From the NCBI GenBank assembly GCA_963795665.1, contig CAWCIP010000016.1:1-64000 (forward strand): 64,000 nucleotides of DNA, written 5' to 3'. Made by a program: the position numbers and the translations under genes. The stretch is from DASUPK01 sp963795665. Its GTDB lineage: Bacteria; Actinomycetota; Thermoleophilia; Solirubrobacterales; 70-9. Position 1 is the first letter of the stretch; each line of letters opens with the position of its first letter. Shown here in pieces: positions 42,792-51,007 of this stretch. The notes beneath the pieces are model-generated. The model was not told the DNA's origin. It ran no database searches and saw nothing but the letters and a program-made list of their open reading frames with translations.

Positions 42792-43468
42792 GCAGTCCTC
42801 ACCGGCTCGAGGTGCTCGACACTCCCGATGCGGTTCACGAGCGCGGGGCGGAGCTGCTCGCCGAGGCGGCCAAGCAGGCGGTCGCCGAGCGGGGCGGGGC
42901 CGAGCTCGCGGTCAGCGGTGGGAGCGATCCGTGGCCGATGTTCTCCCAGCTCGAGGACCTGTTCGGCGACTGGGACAAGGCCGAGGTCTTCCAGGTCGAC
43001 GAGCGGGTCGCCCCGGCAGGCGATGACCAGCGCAACCTCACACACCTGATCGAGAGCCTCTCGATCGGCGCCCAGGGGAGCATCAGGCCGATGCCGGTCA
43101 CCGATGAGGACCTGGACGCCGCTGCAGCGCGCTACGCCGAGTCCCTCCCGGAGCGGCTCGACATAGCCCATCTCGGCATCGGGCCGGACGGGCACACCGC
43201 CTCACTCGTACCCGGGGACCCTGTGCTGGAGGTGACGGATCGCCGGGTCGCCGTCACCTCCGGCGAGTACCAGGGCGTCCGCCGGATGACCCTCACCTAC
43301 CCCGAGATCGAGAGTGTCCGCAGCCTGCTCTGGGTCGTCACCGGCGAGTCCAAGGTCGACGCACTGGCGAAGCTGATCGCCCAGGACCCGTCGACCCCTT
43401 CAGGCCGAGTCCAGCCGGGCGGCAACTCGCTGATCCTGGCGGACCGCGCCGCGGCGCCCGACGCCTAG
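42788..43468 (+). CDS. pgl: 6-phosphogluconolactonase
   Basis: 226 residues. The SugarP isomerase/NagB-like fold with LAVSGGSDPWPMFSQL, WDKAEVFQVDERVAP (the VDER block) and LGIGPDGHTASLVPG, the two phosphate/substrate motifs of Pgl. Hydrolyses the lactone made by Zwf. Start GTG overlaps gnd stop. Converges with the OsmC-family gene; their ends overlap by 4 bp. Confidence 0.92.
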   Translation: MSSPHRLEVLDTPDAVHERGAELLAEAAKQAVAERGGAELAVSGGSDPWPMFSQLEDLFGDWDKAEVFQVDERVAPAGDDQRNLTHLIESLSIGAQGSIRPMPVTDEDLDAAAARYAESLPERLDIAHLGIGPDGHTASLVPGDPVLEVTDRRVAVTSGEYQGVRRMTLTYPEIESVRSLLWVVTGESKVDALAKLIAQDPSTPSGRVQPGGNSLILADRAAAPDA

Positions 43469-43908
43469 GTCGGGGCTCCGGCCTTCAGCCTTGCGCTGAG
43501 CTCAATCTCCTTGACCCCGGCGAGCGCCCGGGAGACGGCGCAGCCGCCCCGTGCATCCTCCGCCTGCTGCTCGAAGGTCGCCTGGTCGATTCCGGGCACG
43601 TCCCCCTCCGTCTCCAGCTTGATGTTGTCGATCGTGGGGAGGCCGTCGACATTGCGGATCTGAACCCGTGCCGTCGTCTTGATCGAGTTGGGCGCGTGCC
43701 CGGCCTCGGTGAGCTGGGCGCTCAGCGCCATCGAGAAGCAGCCGGCGTGAGCTGCAGCGATCAGCTCTTCGGGGTTGGTGCCGTCGCCCTCCTCGAACCG
43801 CGACGCGAACGAGTAGTCGCCGCTCCAGACGCCGTCGCCGACCGTCACGGTTCCGGAGCCGTCCATCAGGTTTCCGTTCCACTGTGCACTTCCGTTGCGA
43901 GTCGCCAC
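43465..43908 (-). CDS. OsmC family organic hydroperoxide-type peroxiredoxin
   Basis: 147 residues. TNPEELIAAAHAGCFSMALS carries the first Cys, and ARGGCAVSRAL the second, the two-Cys site of OsmC; the N-terminal beta part is AQWNGNLMDGSGTV. Reduces organic hydroperoxides with a dithiol partner in the cytoplasm. The gene stands alone between pgl and the DUF899 gene. Confidence 0.9.
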   Translation of the reverse strand: MATRNGSAQWNGNLMDGSGTVTVGDGVWSGDYSFASRFEEGDGTNPEELIAAAHAGCFSMALSAQLTEAGHAPNSIKTTARVQIRNVDGLPTIDNIKLETEGDVPGIDQATFEQQAEDARGGCAVSRALAGVKEIELSARLKAGAPT

Positions 43909-43972
43909 ATCCGCCTCCTTGTTCGTCTCCCCCTTTCACCGTAGCGAGGCGGCTCTCTCGGCTCAGACGGGT

Positions 43973-44701
43973 CTAGTACTCGTCGTGGTACCTGACCCAG
44001 AGCGGCTCGTCGGGCGGCTCGTTCCGCCCGGCCGGAGTGCGGTCGAGCAGGGCGTAGTAGGACATCGCCGGTCCCTCCAGGCCGCGCGACGTGGTCGTGT
44101 AGGTCCCGTAGACGTCGCCGTCGTCGAGCGCGAAGACGCTCAGTCCCGGGCCCTCGGCGACGTAGCCGGCCGCGTCGGTGCCGCACATCTCCGCGTTCTG
44201 GGTGACGGTGAGGGGGATCTGGCCGCTCTCCAGGAACGGCTTGAGCTCCTCCTCGGTGTGGAAGTAGCCGAGGTCGCGGTGGAAGTCGGTCTCGGCCGAG
44301 ACCCAGTCGAACTCCCAGCCCATCCGGTCGCGGAAGGCGAGCAGCTTCTCGAGCGGGGCACGTGAGGAGCAGATCAGGGTCGTGTCGCGGGCGCCGAGGT
44401 GGGCCACCTGCCCGGTGAGGCTGTCGGCGATCGAGGAGCAGACCGGGCAGCCGGTCTCGTAGGTGGGGCCGAACATGAAGTGGTAGATGATCAGCTGGGA
44501 GCGGCCGTCGAAGAGGTCGGCCAGCGACTTGGTCCCGTCCTCGGTCTCGAAGCTGTAGTCCTTCTCGACCTTCATCCATGGCAGCTCCTGCCGCTTCTTC
44601 GTCAGCTCGTCGCCGCGGCGGGTGAGCTCCTTCTCCTCGGCCAGCAGCGCTTCGCGCTCGGCCCGCCACTCTTCTCGCGTCACAACTCTGTGGTCCGGCA
44701 T
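43973..44701 (-). CDS. DUF899 thioredoxin-like protein (I)
   Basis: 242 residues. A charged coiled-coil start (EEWRAEREALLAEEKELTRR), a thioredoxin-like core with Cys pair GCPVCSSIADSL and ICSSRAPLEKLLAFRDRMGW, then WVSAETDF and closing TPAGRNE block of DUF899. Function unknown; the family often lies near ArsR/AHSA1 pairs. ATG 44701 has an AGGAGG site; a GTG one codon upstream is the alternative. Divergent from the ArsR regulator, whose operator is in the 50-bp gap. Confidence 0.85.
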   Translation of the reverse strand: MPDHRVVTREEWRAEREALLAEEKELTRRGDELTKKRQELPWMKVEKDYSFETEDGTKSLADLFDGRSQLIIYHFMFGPTYETGCPVCSSIADSLTGQVAHLGARDTTLICSSRAPLEKLLAFRDRMGWEFDWVSAETDFHRDLGYFHTEEELKPFLESGQIPLTVTQNAEMCGTDAAGYVAEGPGLSVFALDDGDVYGTYTTTSRGLEGPAMSYYALLDRTPAGRNEPPDEPLWVRYHDEY

Positions 44702-44734
44702 CACGGTCCTCCTGTGGTCGGTTCGACGTTCTCC

Positions 44735-44760
44735 CGTATATAGTTAGCAAAATGGCTAAC
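44735..44760 (+). promoter_or_regulatory. ArsR-family promoter with operator over the start codon
   Basis: An AT-rich GTATATAG (44735-44742) provides a -10 and the inverted repeat GTTAGC-AAAATG-GCTAAC (44743-44760) spans the ATG at 44752. Transcription would begin about at the ATG, so the mRNA is probably leaderless and autorepressed. Confidence 0.55.
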
Positions 44761-45063
44761 GATGTGTTCAAAGCCCTCGCGCACCCCCTCCGCCGCGACA
44801 TCGTCGAGCGCCTCAGCGGCGGCACGGCCACGGTCGGCGAGGTGACCCGGGACTTCGGCGTCTCGAAGCCGACCATATCGAGGCACCTGAGGATGCTCGA
44901 GGAGGCCGGCGTCGTCACCCGCGTGATCGACGGCCGCAACCATCGCCTCGCGCTGCGGCCGGAGACGCTTGCCGAGACCTCCGATTGGATAGACATCCAG
45001 CGAGCTCGCTGGGAGCGGCTGTTCGACGTGGTCGGCGAGTATCTCGAGGAGCGAAAGGAGTGA
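44752..45063 (+). CDS. ArsR family regulator without metal-site Cys
   Basis: 103 residues, winged helix (FKALAHPLRRDIVERL, VSKPTISRHLRMLEEAG). No Cys at all, so not a thiol metal sensor; it belongs to the ArsR set that pairs with AHSA1/SRPBCC proteins. The SRPBCC gene starts 3 bp after its stop, typical of that pairing. The start codon is embedded in its probable operator. Confidence 0.88.
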   Translation: MANDVFKALAHPLRRDIVERLSGGTATVGEVTRDFGVSKPTISRHLRMLEEAGVVTRVIDGRNHRLALRPETLAETSDWIDIQRARWERLFDVVGEYLEERKE

Positions 45064-45065
45064 GG

Positions 45066-45509
45066 GTGGCCGAGGAAGCGGCAAGGGTGGTCCGGATCGA
45101 GCGGAACTTCGATGCTCCGGCGGAGGACGTCTTCGACGCCTGGACGAGCGAGGAGGTGATTCGGCGCTGGTTCAGGCCGAAGGAGGGCTGGCGGGAGGCC
45201 GACGCGGAGGTGGACCTGCGCGTCGGCGGCAAGGTCCGAGTCGTGATGCGAACGCCCGACGGGGAACCCGTCAAGGCGGGCGGCGAGTACACGCTGATCG
45301 AGCGGCCACACCGGCTCGCGTTCACCTGGACCTTCGAAGACGATCCCTCCAACCAGCAGATGATCGAGCTGGAGTTCACGGAGCGGGACGGCGTCACCAC
45401 TGTGCTCTTCGTGAACAGCGAGATCTCCGATGAGCAGCGGCGGGACTCTCAGTACGAGGGCTGGTCGACCTGCTTCGATGAGATTGAGCGGGTTCTGGCG
45501 TCTAAGTAG
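45066..45509 (+). CDS. AHSA1/SRPBCC family protein
   Basis: 147 residues. FDAPAEDVFDAWTSEEVIRRWF and the downstream beta strands fit the AHSA1-like SRPBCC group; a terminal helix ends CFDEIERVLASK. It likely binds a hydrophobic ligand. AAAGGAG (45054-45060) is 5 bp before GTG 45066. Operon with ArsR and the following DUF899-like and DUF2182 genes. Confidence 0.86.
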   Translation: MAEEAARVVRIERNFDAPAEDVFDAWTSEEVIRRWFRPKEGWREADAEVDLRVGGKVRVVMRTPDGEPVKAGGEYTLIERPHRLAFTWTFEDDPSNQQMIELEFTERDGVTTVLFVNSEISDEQRRDSQYEGWSTCFDEIERVLASK

Positions 45510-45520
45510 GAGAGGCCAAC

Positions 45521-46252
45521 GTGGACGTCACCTTCCCAGGAGAGAGTTCCGAGTACAGGGCGGCGCGGAACGAGCTGCTCACCAAGGAGATCGAGCTCCG
45601 CCGCCAGATGGAGGCGGTCGCGGCCGCGCGGCGCGAGCTTCCTGCGGGCGGCGAGATCCCTGGTGACTACGTCTTCCAGGGCGAGGGGCCGGAGGGCAAG
45701 GAGATGGACGTGCGGCTCTCGGAGCTGTTCGCGCCCGGAAAGGACTCGCTGGCGATCTACAGCTTCATGTTTCCCCGCGACCCCGAGGACGATGCGCCCG
45801 GGCCGGTCCGCGAGCAGGAGACCGCGAAGCTTCCGCTGGCCGAGGGTCCGTGCCCGTCCTGCGTGAGCTTGCTGGACCAACTCGACGGGATGGTCGAGCA
45901 CGCCAGCCAGCACACGAACTTCGCGGTGGTGGCCAAGACCACCCTCGACCGCCTTGAGACCTGGAAGCGGGAGCGGGGCTGGCGCCGGCTGCGGCTGCTG
46001 TCCTCGGCCGGCAACACCTACAACCGCGACTATCTCGCCGAGACGCCCGAGGGCGCCCAGCGGCCAATGCTGAACGTCTTCCACCGCGACGGCCAGGCGA
46101 TCCGGCACTTCTGGGGTTCGGAGCTCTTCTACGCGCCCTGGGATCCGGATCAGGACCCGAGGCACGTCGGGGCCCTGGAGCCACTCTGGAACCTCTTCGA
46201 TCTAACCCCTGAAGGGAGACCCAATTGGTACGAACAGCTGAATTACGACTGA
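45521..46252 (+). CDS. DUF899 thioredoxin-like protein (II)
   Basis: 243 residues. Same overall plan as the divergent DUF899 gene: charged helical start (YRAARNELLTKEIELRRQ), Cys pair PCPSCVSLLDQLDGM, KTTLDRLETWKRERGW and a closing DLTPEGR block. The two are clear but diverged paralogues flanking the ArsR regulator. GTG 45521 has a TAGGAGAGG site. The 3' end overlaps the next gene by 28 bp. Confidence 0.84.
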   Translation: MDVTFPGESSEYRAARNELLTKEIELRRQMEAVAAARRELPAGGEIPGDYVFQGEGPEGKEMDVRLSELFAPGKDSLAIYSFMFPRDPEDDAPGPVREQETAKLPLAEGPCPSCVSLLDQLDGMVEHASQHTNFAVVAKTTLDRLETWKRERGWRRLRLLSSAGNTYNRDYLAETPEGAQRPMLNVFHRDGQAIRHFWGSELFYAPWDPDQDPRHVGALEPLWNLFDLTPEGRPNWYEQLNYD

Positions 46253-47067
46253 CCGCCATCTTCCTGCTGGCGGCGGCCGCGATCGCCTGGGTGGTGACCG
46301 CGGACCGGATGCAGGGGATGGATGCCGGGCCGGGAACCGACCTCGGCTCCTTCGGCTGGTTCGCCGGTGTCTGGGCGGTGATGATGGCCGCGATGATGCT
46401 GCCTTCCCTGATTCCGATGGCCGGGGCATACGCGGGCAAGGCACGTGGCGGCTCGGCGGATGTGACGCCTCGGTCCCTGCTGCTCACCACCCTGTTCACC
46501 GCCGGCTATCTCCTCACCTGGGTGCTCGTCGGGCTGGTCGCCTGGGTTGCATTCGAGGCTGTTCGCTCGCTCGACATCTCCTTCCTCGGCTGGGACGACG
46601 GAGGCCGGTATGTAGCCGGGGCGGTGATCGCGGGCGCCGCCCTCTATGAGTTGACGCCGCTGAAGCGGACCTGCCTGCGGCATTGCCGCGATCGCGAGCT
46701 GCTGGTGGCGGACTGGCGGGAGGGCGCGGGCGGCGCGCTCCGCATGGGCCTCGACCAGGGCGCCTATTGCGTCGGCTCGTCGTGGGCGCTGATGGCCGCG
46801 CTCTTCGCGCTCGGCGTGATGAGCATCACCTGGATGGTGGTGATCGCGGCGTTGATCGTGCTCGAGAAGCTGCTGCCCTGGCGGGAGCGCGCCGAGGCGG
46901 TGACGGTGATGGTGCTTCTGGCATTGGCCGTCGGAGTCGCCTTCTTCCCGGGCCAAGTTCCGGGCCTGACGACCCCGGACTCGCCGGCGGCAATGCGCGC
47001 GATGGATTCGATGTCGATGCACGATGCGCCGGCGCACGAGCCGCAGATGCAGGGCATGAGCCCTTGA
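46225..47067 (+). CDS. DUF2182 predicted metal-binding membrane protein
   Basis: 280 residues, about six membrane helices. DUF2182 signatures: MMAAMMLPSLIPM, ELTPLKRTCLRHCRDRELL with a Cys pair, and GAYCVGSSWALMAALFALGVM with LIVLEKLLPW. A Met/His-rich C-terminal tail (MSMHDAPAHEPQMQGM) could bind copper. Starts at TTG 46225 with GAAGGGAG upstream, overlapping the DUF899 stop. Part of the ArsR-AHSA1-DUF899 operon. Function unknown; metal or thiol handling is likely. Confidence 0.8.
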   Translation: MVRTAELRLTAIFLLAAAAIAWVVTADRMQGMDAGPGTDLGSFGWFAGVWAVMMAAMMLPSLIPMAGAYAGKARGGSADVTPRSLLLTTLFTAGYLLTWVLVGLVAWVAFEAVRSLDISFLGWDDGGRYVAGAVIAGAALYELTPLKRTCLRHCRDRELLVADWREGAGGALRMGLDQGAYCVGSSWALMAALFALGVMSITWMVVIAALIVLEKLLPWRERAEAVTVMVLLALAVGVAFFPGQVPGLTTPDSPAAMRAMDSMSMHDAPAHEPQMQGMSP

Positions 47068-47146
47068 TTTAGAGGGTCCGCAGGTATGCCGAGCTGCTGA
47101 ACTGGGAAGACGACATCGACCTCTACCGCGAAAGGCTTGGCAAGAA

Positions 47147-48136
47147 ATGAAGCAGCGAAATCTTGGTGACCTGGAAGTCTCGGAGATCGGCCTCGGGTGC
47201 ATGGGAATGTCCGCCTTCTACGGCGAGACCGACGAGGAGGAGTCCATCGCGACGATCCATCGGGCTCTGGAGCTCGGCATCGACTTCCTCGACACCGCGC
47301 AGATCTACGGCCCGCTGACCAACGAGGAGCTGGTCGGTGAGGCGATCAAGGGCAAGCGGGATCAGTACGTGATCGCGAGCAAGTTCCAGCGCGATCTGGA
47401 CAACGCCGTCCCGGGCGACATGTCGACGCTCGGCGGGCTCGACAGCTCCCCCGAGAACGTCAGGAAGACGATCGATGGCACGCTCGAGCGCCTTGGGATC
47501 GACCAGATCGACCTCTACTACCAGCACCGCGTCGACCCGAACGTCGAGATCGAGGAGACCGTGGGCGCGATGGCCGAGCTCGTCGAGGCGGGAAAGGTTC
47601 GCCACCTGGGCCTCAGCGAGGCCGCGCCGGAGACGATCCGCCGCGCCCATGCCGTCCATCCGATCACCGCTCTGCAGACGGAGTACTCGGTGTTCGCGCG
47701 CGAGCCGGAGGCAGAGATCCTGCCGACCTGCCGGGAGCTCGGGATCGGCTTCGTGGCCTACTCGCCGCTCGGTCGAGGCTTCCTCTCGGGGCGGTTTGCC
47801 TCACCGGACGAGCTCGCAGAGGACGACTTCCGGCGGAGCCAGCCCCGCTTCCAGGGCGAGAACCTGGAGGCGAACAGGAGGATCGTCGCGAAGCTCGGCG
47901 AGATCGCCGAGGAGAAGGACATCACCCCGGCTCAGCTGGCGCTCGCCTGGGTCCTGGCCCAGGGCGAGGACATCGTCCCCATCCCCGGCACCAAGCGCCG
48001 CAAGTACCTCGAGGAGAACGCGGCCGCCGCGGACATCGAGCTGACCGACGAGGATCTCGCGCGGATCAACGAGGAGCTGCCCGAGGTCTCCGGCGACCGC
48101 TACGAGGAGACCGGGATGGCGGCGGTGAATCTCTAG
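47147..48136 (+). CDS. Aldo/keto reductase
   Basis: 329 residues, a TIM barrel. The catalytic tetrad is visible: D in FLDTAQIYGPLTNEEL, Y in the same block, K in VIASKFQRD, and H in LYYQHRVDPN. NADPH-dependent reduction of aldehydes or ketones; the AKR13/AKR11-like group. The preceding 79 bp hold the end of an open frame that may be a gene remnant. It converges with the FAD-oxidoreductase pair. Confidence 0.92.
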   Translation: MKQRNLGDLEVSEIGLGCMGMSAFYGETDEEESIATIHRALELGIDFLDTAQIYGPLTNEELVGEAIKGKRDQYVIASKFQRDLDNAVPGDMSTLGGLDSSPENVRKTIDGTLERLGIDQIDLYYQHRVDPNVEIEETVGAMAELVEAGKVRHLGLSEAAPETIRRAHAVHPITALQTEYSVFAREPEAEILPTCRELGIGFVAYSPLGRGFLSGRFASPDELAEDDFRRSQPRFQGENLEANRRIVAKLGEIAEEKDITPAQLALAWVLAQGEDIVPIPGTKRRKYLEENAAAADIELTDEDLARINEELPEVSGDRYEETGMAAVNL

Positions 48137-48145
48137 GGAAGAGTC

Positions 48146-49348
48146 TCAGGAGCGGGTCGGAGCGCTGGAGAACCAGCGCTCCACACGCTCCGGGCTCATC
48201 ACCTCCGACGGTTCCACCAGGCGGCTGAAGGAGTCGCGGAGGTCCTGACCCGCGTCCGAATCGCTCGCCCACCCCTTCCAGAGCTTCTCCGCGGCCTCGC
48301 GGTGAGGGAAGCGCCCCCACGAGAAGGACCAGTCGTAGTGCTCGGCCGCCCGCGCATCCCGCCAGGCCTCGTACTCCGCCAGGCTCGGTGTCGAGGACGA
48401 GAGCGCCTCGGCGACGTGGATGGCCTGCTCGACGGCGTCGCCGATCCCCTGGGCGGTGCCGGGGTGCTTGAAGTGCGATGCATCGCCGAGCAGGGCCCAA
48501 CCGGGCCCGGCCGGCTTGCGGAAGAACCCGCGCATCAGCGTTTCCGGCGCCACGCTGACCTCGGTGGCGAGCTCGGCCCGCTCGAGCACGTCGGGCTCGA
48601 TCATCTCCGGGAAGCGGCGCAGAAGCTCGACGTACCGCCGGCGGCGATCGGATTGCGTCCCTCGCGTGAAGTCCGCATCGCCCATCGCGATCAAGAGGTG
48701 GAGCCCGTCCTCCACCGCCGAGCGGCTGGCGAACTCGCGCTCGTGGATCTCGATCGTGCCGTAGCCGTTGTCGGGAATGCCGCTCCAGTAGCCGTACAGG
48801 AAGGCGACCTCGCCCTTGGCGGTGCGTTCCTTCTCGATCCCGAGTCTCCCGGCCACCGTCGAGCCGCGCCCGTCCGCGCCGAAGACCCACTTCGCCCGGA
48901 TCTCATCCCCGTTGTCGAGCACCACTCCCGCGACCGGGTCCTCATCGGTGCCCGAGCCGATCAGCTCGACGACCCGCTGGCCGAAGCGTCCCTCGGCCCC
49001 GGCCGCCAGGGCGGTGTCGACGATGGCCTTGTCGAGAGCGGATCGGCGCGTGACGGCCATGCGGTCGTATCCGTCGATCGGCGTGTACAGGCCGGCGACC
49101 TCGTATCCGAGGCCCACGAGCCGGCTCCCCAGCAGGGGAATGTCGTGAGAGGCGCGGAGCGCGTCCATCACGCCGAGCTGCTCGAAGCGGGCGAGGGTGT
49201 TCGGATAGACGCCGTGGGTCGAGATCGTCTCGCTGGGGAAGGTGTCGCGGTCGATCACCAGCACGTCCCAGTCGCGCTTGGCGAGGGCGATCGCCAGGGT
49301 CGATCCGGCGCATCGGGCGCCGACGATGACCGCGTCCTTCTCCTCCAT
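48146..49348 (-). CDS. FAD-dependent oxidoreductase, geranylgeranyl-reductase-like (copy I)
   Basis: 400 residues. N-terminal FAD motif VIVGARCAGSTLAIALAK, NAD(P)-linked middle and GD motif LLGDASHFKHPGTAQGIGDA binding the FAD ribityl. Group fits UbiH/GGR-like enzymes acting on isoprenoid or aromatic substrates. A close paralogue lies directly upstream in tandem with conserved identical blocks (FGADGRGSTVAG, GDASHFKHPGTAQGIG). Substrate not predicted. Confidence 0.88.
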   Translation of the reverse strand: MEEKDAVIVGARCAGSTLAIALAKRDWDVLVIDRDTFPSETISTHGVYPNTLARFEQLGVMDALRASHDIPLLGSRLVGLGYEVAGLYTPIDGYDRMAVTRRSALDKAIVDTALAAGAEGRFGQRVVELIGSGTDEDPVAGVVLDNGDEIRAKWVFGADGRGSTVAGRLGIEKERTAKGEVAFLYGYWSGIPDNGYGTIEIHEREFASRSAVEDGLHLLIAMGDADFTRGTQSDRRRRYVELLRRFPEMIEPDVLERAELATEVSVAPETLMRGFFRKPAGPGWALLGDASHFKHPGTAQGIGDAVEQAIHVAEALSSSTPSLAEYEAWRDARAAEHYDWSFSWGRFPHREAAEKLWKGWASDSDAGQDLRDSFSRLVEPSEVMSPERVERWFSSAPTRS

Positions 49349-49359
49349 CCCGACCGAGC

Positions 49360-50571
49360 CTACTGCGCCGCGACGGGCCCGCTTGGCGCGCCGAACCAGC
49401 GGGCGAGGCGCTCCTCGCTCATCACCTTCGAGGGGGACACCCGGCGGGTGTAGGTGTCGCGCAGGTCCTGGCCCGCGTCAGGGTCGCTCGCCCAGCCGCG
49501 GAATAGCTTCTCGGTGACGTCAGGCCGGGGAAAGCGCCCCCAGGCGAACGACCAGTCGTAGTGATCGCTGGCGCGCTCCTCGTGCCAGTCCTCGTATCCC
49601 GCGAGGCCCGGATCCGAGCTCGAAAGACGGTCGGCGATGTAGATCGCCTGTTCAACCGCATCCCCGATTCCCTGGGCGGTGCCCGGGTGCTTGAAGTGGC
49701 TGGCATCGCCCAGGAGCGCCCATCCGGGCCCCGTGGACTTGCGGAAGTACCCGCGCATCAGCGACTCGGGCGCGACGACGAGGTCGGAGATCATCTCCGC
49801 GCCCTCGAGCTGCTCGGGAGGGATCGAGTCCGGGAACCTATGGAGGACGTCGAGGTAGTTGCGGAGCCGCACGTCCCTCGTACCGTGGGTGAATTCGTCG
49901 GGCCCGGTCGAGACCAGCAGCGTGACGCCGTCCTCCGCGGCCCACCTGATGATGATCGCGTCCTCCTTGATGTCGGTGGTGCCGAACCCGTCGTCCTGGA
50001 TGCCCCTCCAGTAGGCCCACATGAAGGCGAGCTCTCCCTGCTGCCGGCGCTCCTTCTCGATGCCCAGCTTGCCTGCCACCGTGGAGCCGCGTCCGTCGGC
50101 GCCGAAGACCCATTTCGCCCGGATCTCGTCGCCGTTGTCGAGGACGACACCCGCGACCGGGTCCTCCTCCGACCCGGAGCCGATCAGGTCGACGACCCGT
50201 TCGCCGAAGCGCCCCTCCGCTCCCGCCGCGAGGGCCGTGTCGACGATCGCCTTGTCCAGGGCGGTTCGCCGAACCGAGGACCCCCGATCGAACCCGTCGA
50301 TCGGCGTGAAGATCCCGGCGGTCTCGTGGCCCAGGCCGACGACCCGCCAGCCGAGCGAGGGGAGCCGGTGATTCGCGCGCAGCCTGTCGAGGACGCCGAG
50401 CTGCTCGAAGCGAGCCAGCGTGTTGGGGAACATCATGTGGGTGGAGATCGTGTCGCTCGGGAACGTGTCCCTGTCCACCAGCGCCACGTCCCAGCCGGCC
50501 TTCGCGAGGGCAGTGGCGAGAGTCGATCCCCCGCACCTCGCCCCGACGATGACCGCGTCCTTCTCCTCCAT
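49360..50571 (-). CDS. FAD-dependent oxidoreductase, geranylgeranyl-reductase-like (copy II)
   Basis: 403 residues, same architecture as the downstream copy: VIVGARCGGSTLATALAK, FGADGRGSTVAGKLGI and GDASHFKHPGTAQGIG. The middle (about 170-250) is the most diverged part, which suggests different substrates. It is 11 bp upstream of copy I, so they are an operon formed by duplication. The ATG at 50571 begins with the shared MEEKDAVIVG. Confidence 0.88.
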   Translation of the reverse strand: MEEKDAVIVGARCGGSTLATALAKAGWDVALVDRDTFPSDTISTHMMFPNTLARFEQLGVLDRLRANHRLPSLGWRVVGLGHETAGIFTPIDGFDRGSSVRRTALDKAIVDTALAAGAEGRFGERVVDLIGSGSEEDPVAGVVLDNGDEIRAKWVFGADGRGSTVAGKLGIEKERRQQGELAFMWAYWRGIQDDGFGTTDIKEDAIIIRWAAEDGVTLLVSTGPDEFTHGTRDVRLRNYLDVLHRFPDSIPPEQLEGAEMISDLVVAPESLMRGYFRKSTGPGWALLGDASHFKHPGTAQGIGDAVEQAIYIADRLSSSDPGLAGYEDWHEERASDHYDWSFAWGRFPRPDVTEKLFRGWASDPDAGQDLRDTYTRRVSPSKVMSEERLARWFGAPSGPVAAQ

Positions 50572-50617
50572 GGCAGCGAGCGTACTGCCGCTCAGCCGGG
50601 GCGCGGTGTGAGTCCCG

Positions 50618-51007
50618 TCACTTGGCGTCGAGAGCGGCCCGCGCCTCCTCCCGGTCGCGGTAGACGTCGTACCGAACGACCAGGCCCCCGCGGAAGGTCC
50701 AGAGATGGGCGCCCTCAGCCTGCATCTCGACGCCGCTGCCCTTGCCGTAGCCCTTCCAGCGGACCAGCGCCAGGACCCGGTCCCCGGACTGGATCAGCTC
50801 CTCGGCCTCGATCTTCAGGGGGCGCGCCCAGGCGCTCAGCCAGTCCGTGAGTACGGCGGTGACCTCATCGAATCCGCTGCCGCGGATCACCTCGCCCATG
50901 CCGTGGGACTCCAGCTCAACGGATGGATCGAAGATCTCGCCGCCGGAGAAGTCGCCTCGCGCCCACCTCTCGTACAGCGCTTCGAGCTTTGCGAGTGGCT
51001 CAGGCAC
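50618..51007 (-). CDS. NTF2/SnoaL-like protein
   Basis: 129 residues. The alpha-plus-beta cone pattern: a helical start (PLAKLEALYERWARGDFSG), then strands ending HLWTFRGGLVVRYDVYRDREEA, which is the usual end of SnoaL-like proteins. Could be an isomerase, dehydratase or an unfunctional scaffold. GTG 51007 overlaps the rpiA stop by 8 bp, so it is cotranscribed with rpiA. Confidence 0.8.
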   Translation of the reverse strand: MPEPLAKLEALYERWARGDFSGGEIFDPSVELESHGMGEVIRGSGFDEVTAVLTDWLSAWARPLKIEAEELIQSGDRVLALVRWKGYGKGSGVEMQAEGAHLWTFRGGLVVRYDVYRDREEARAALDAK

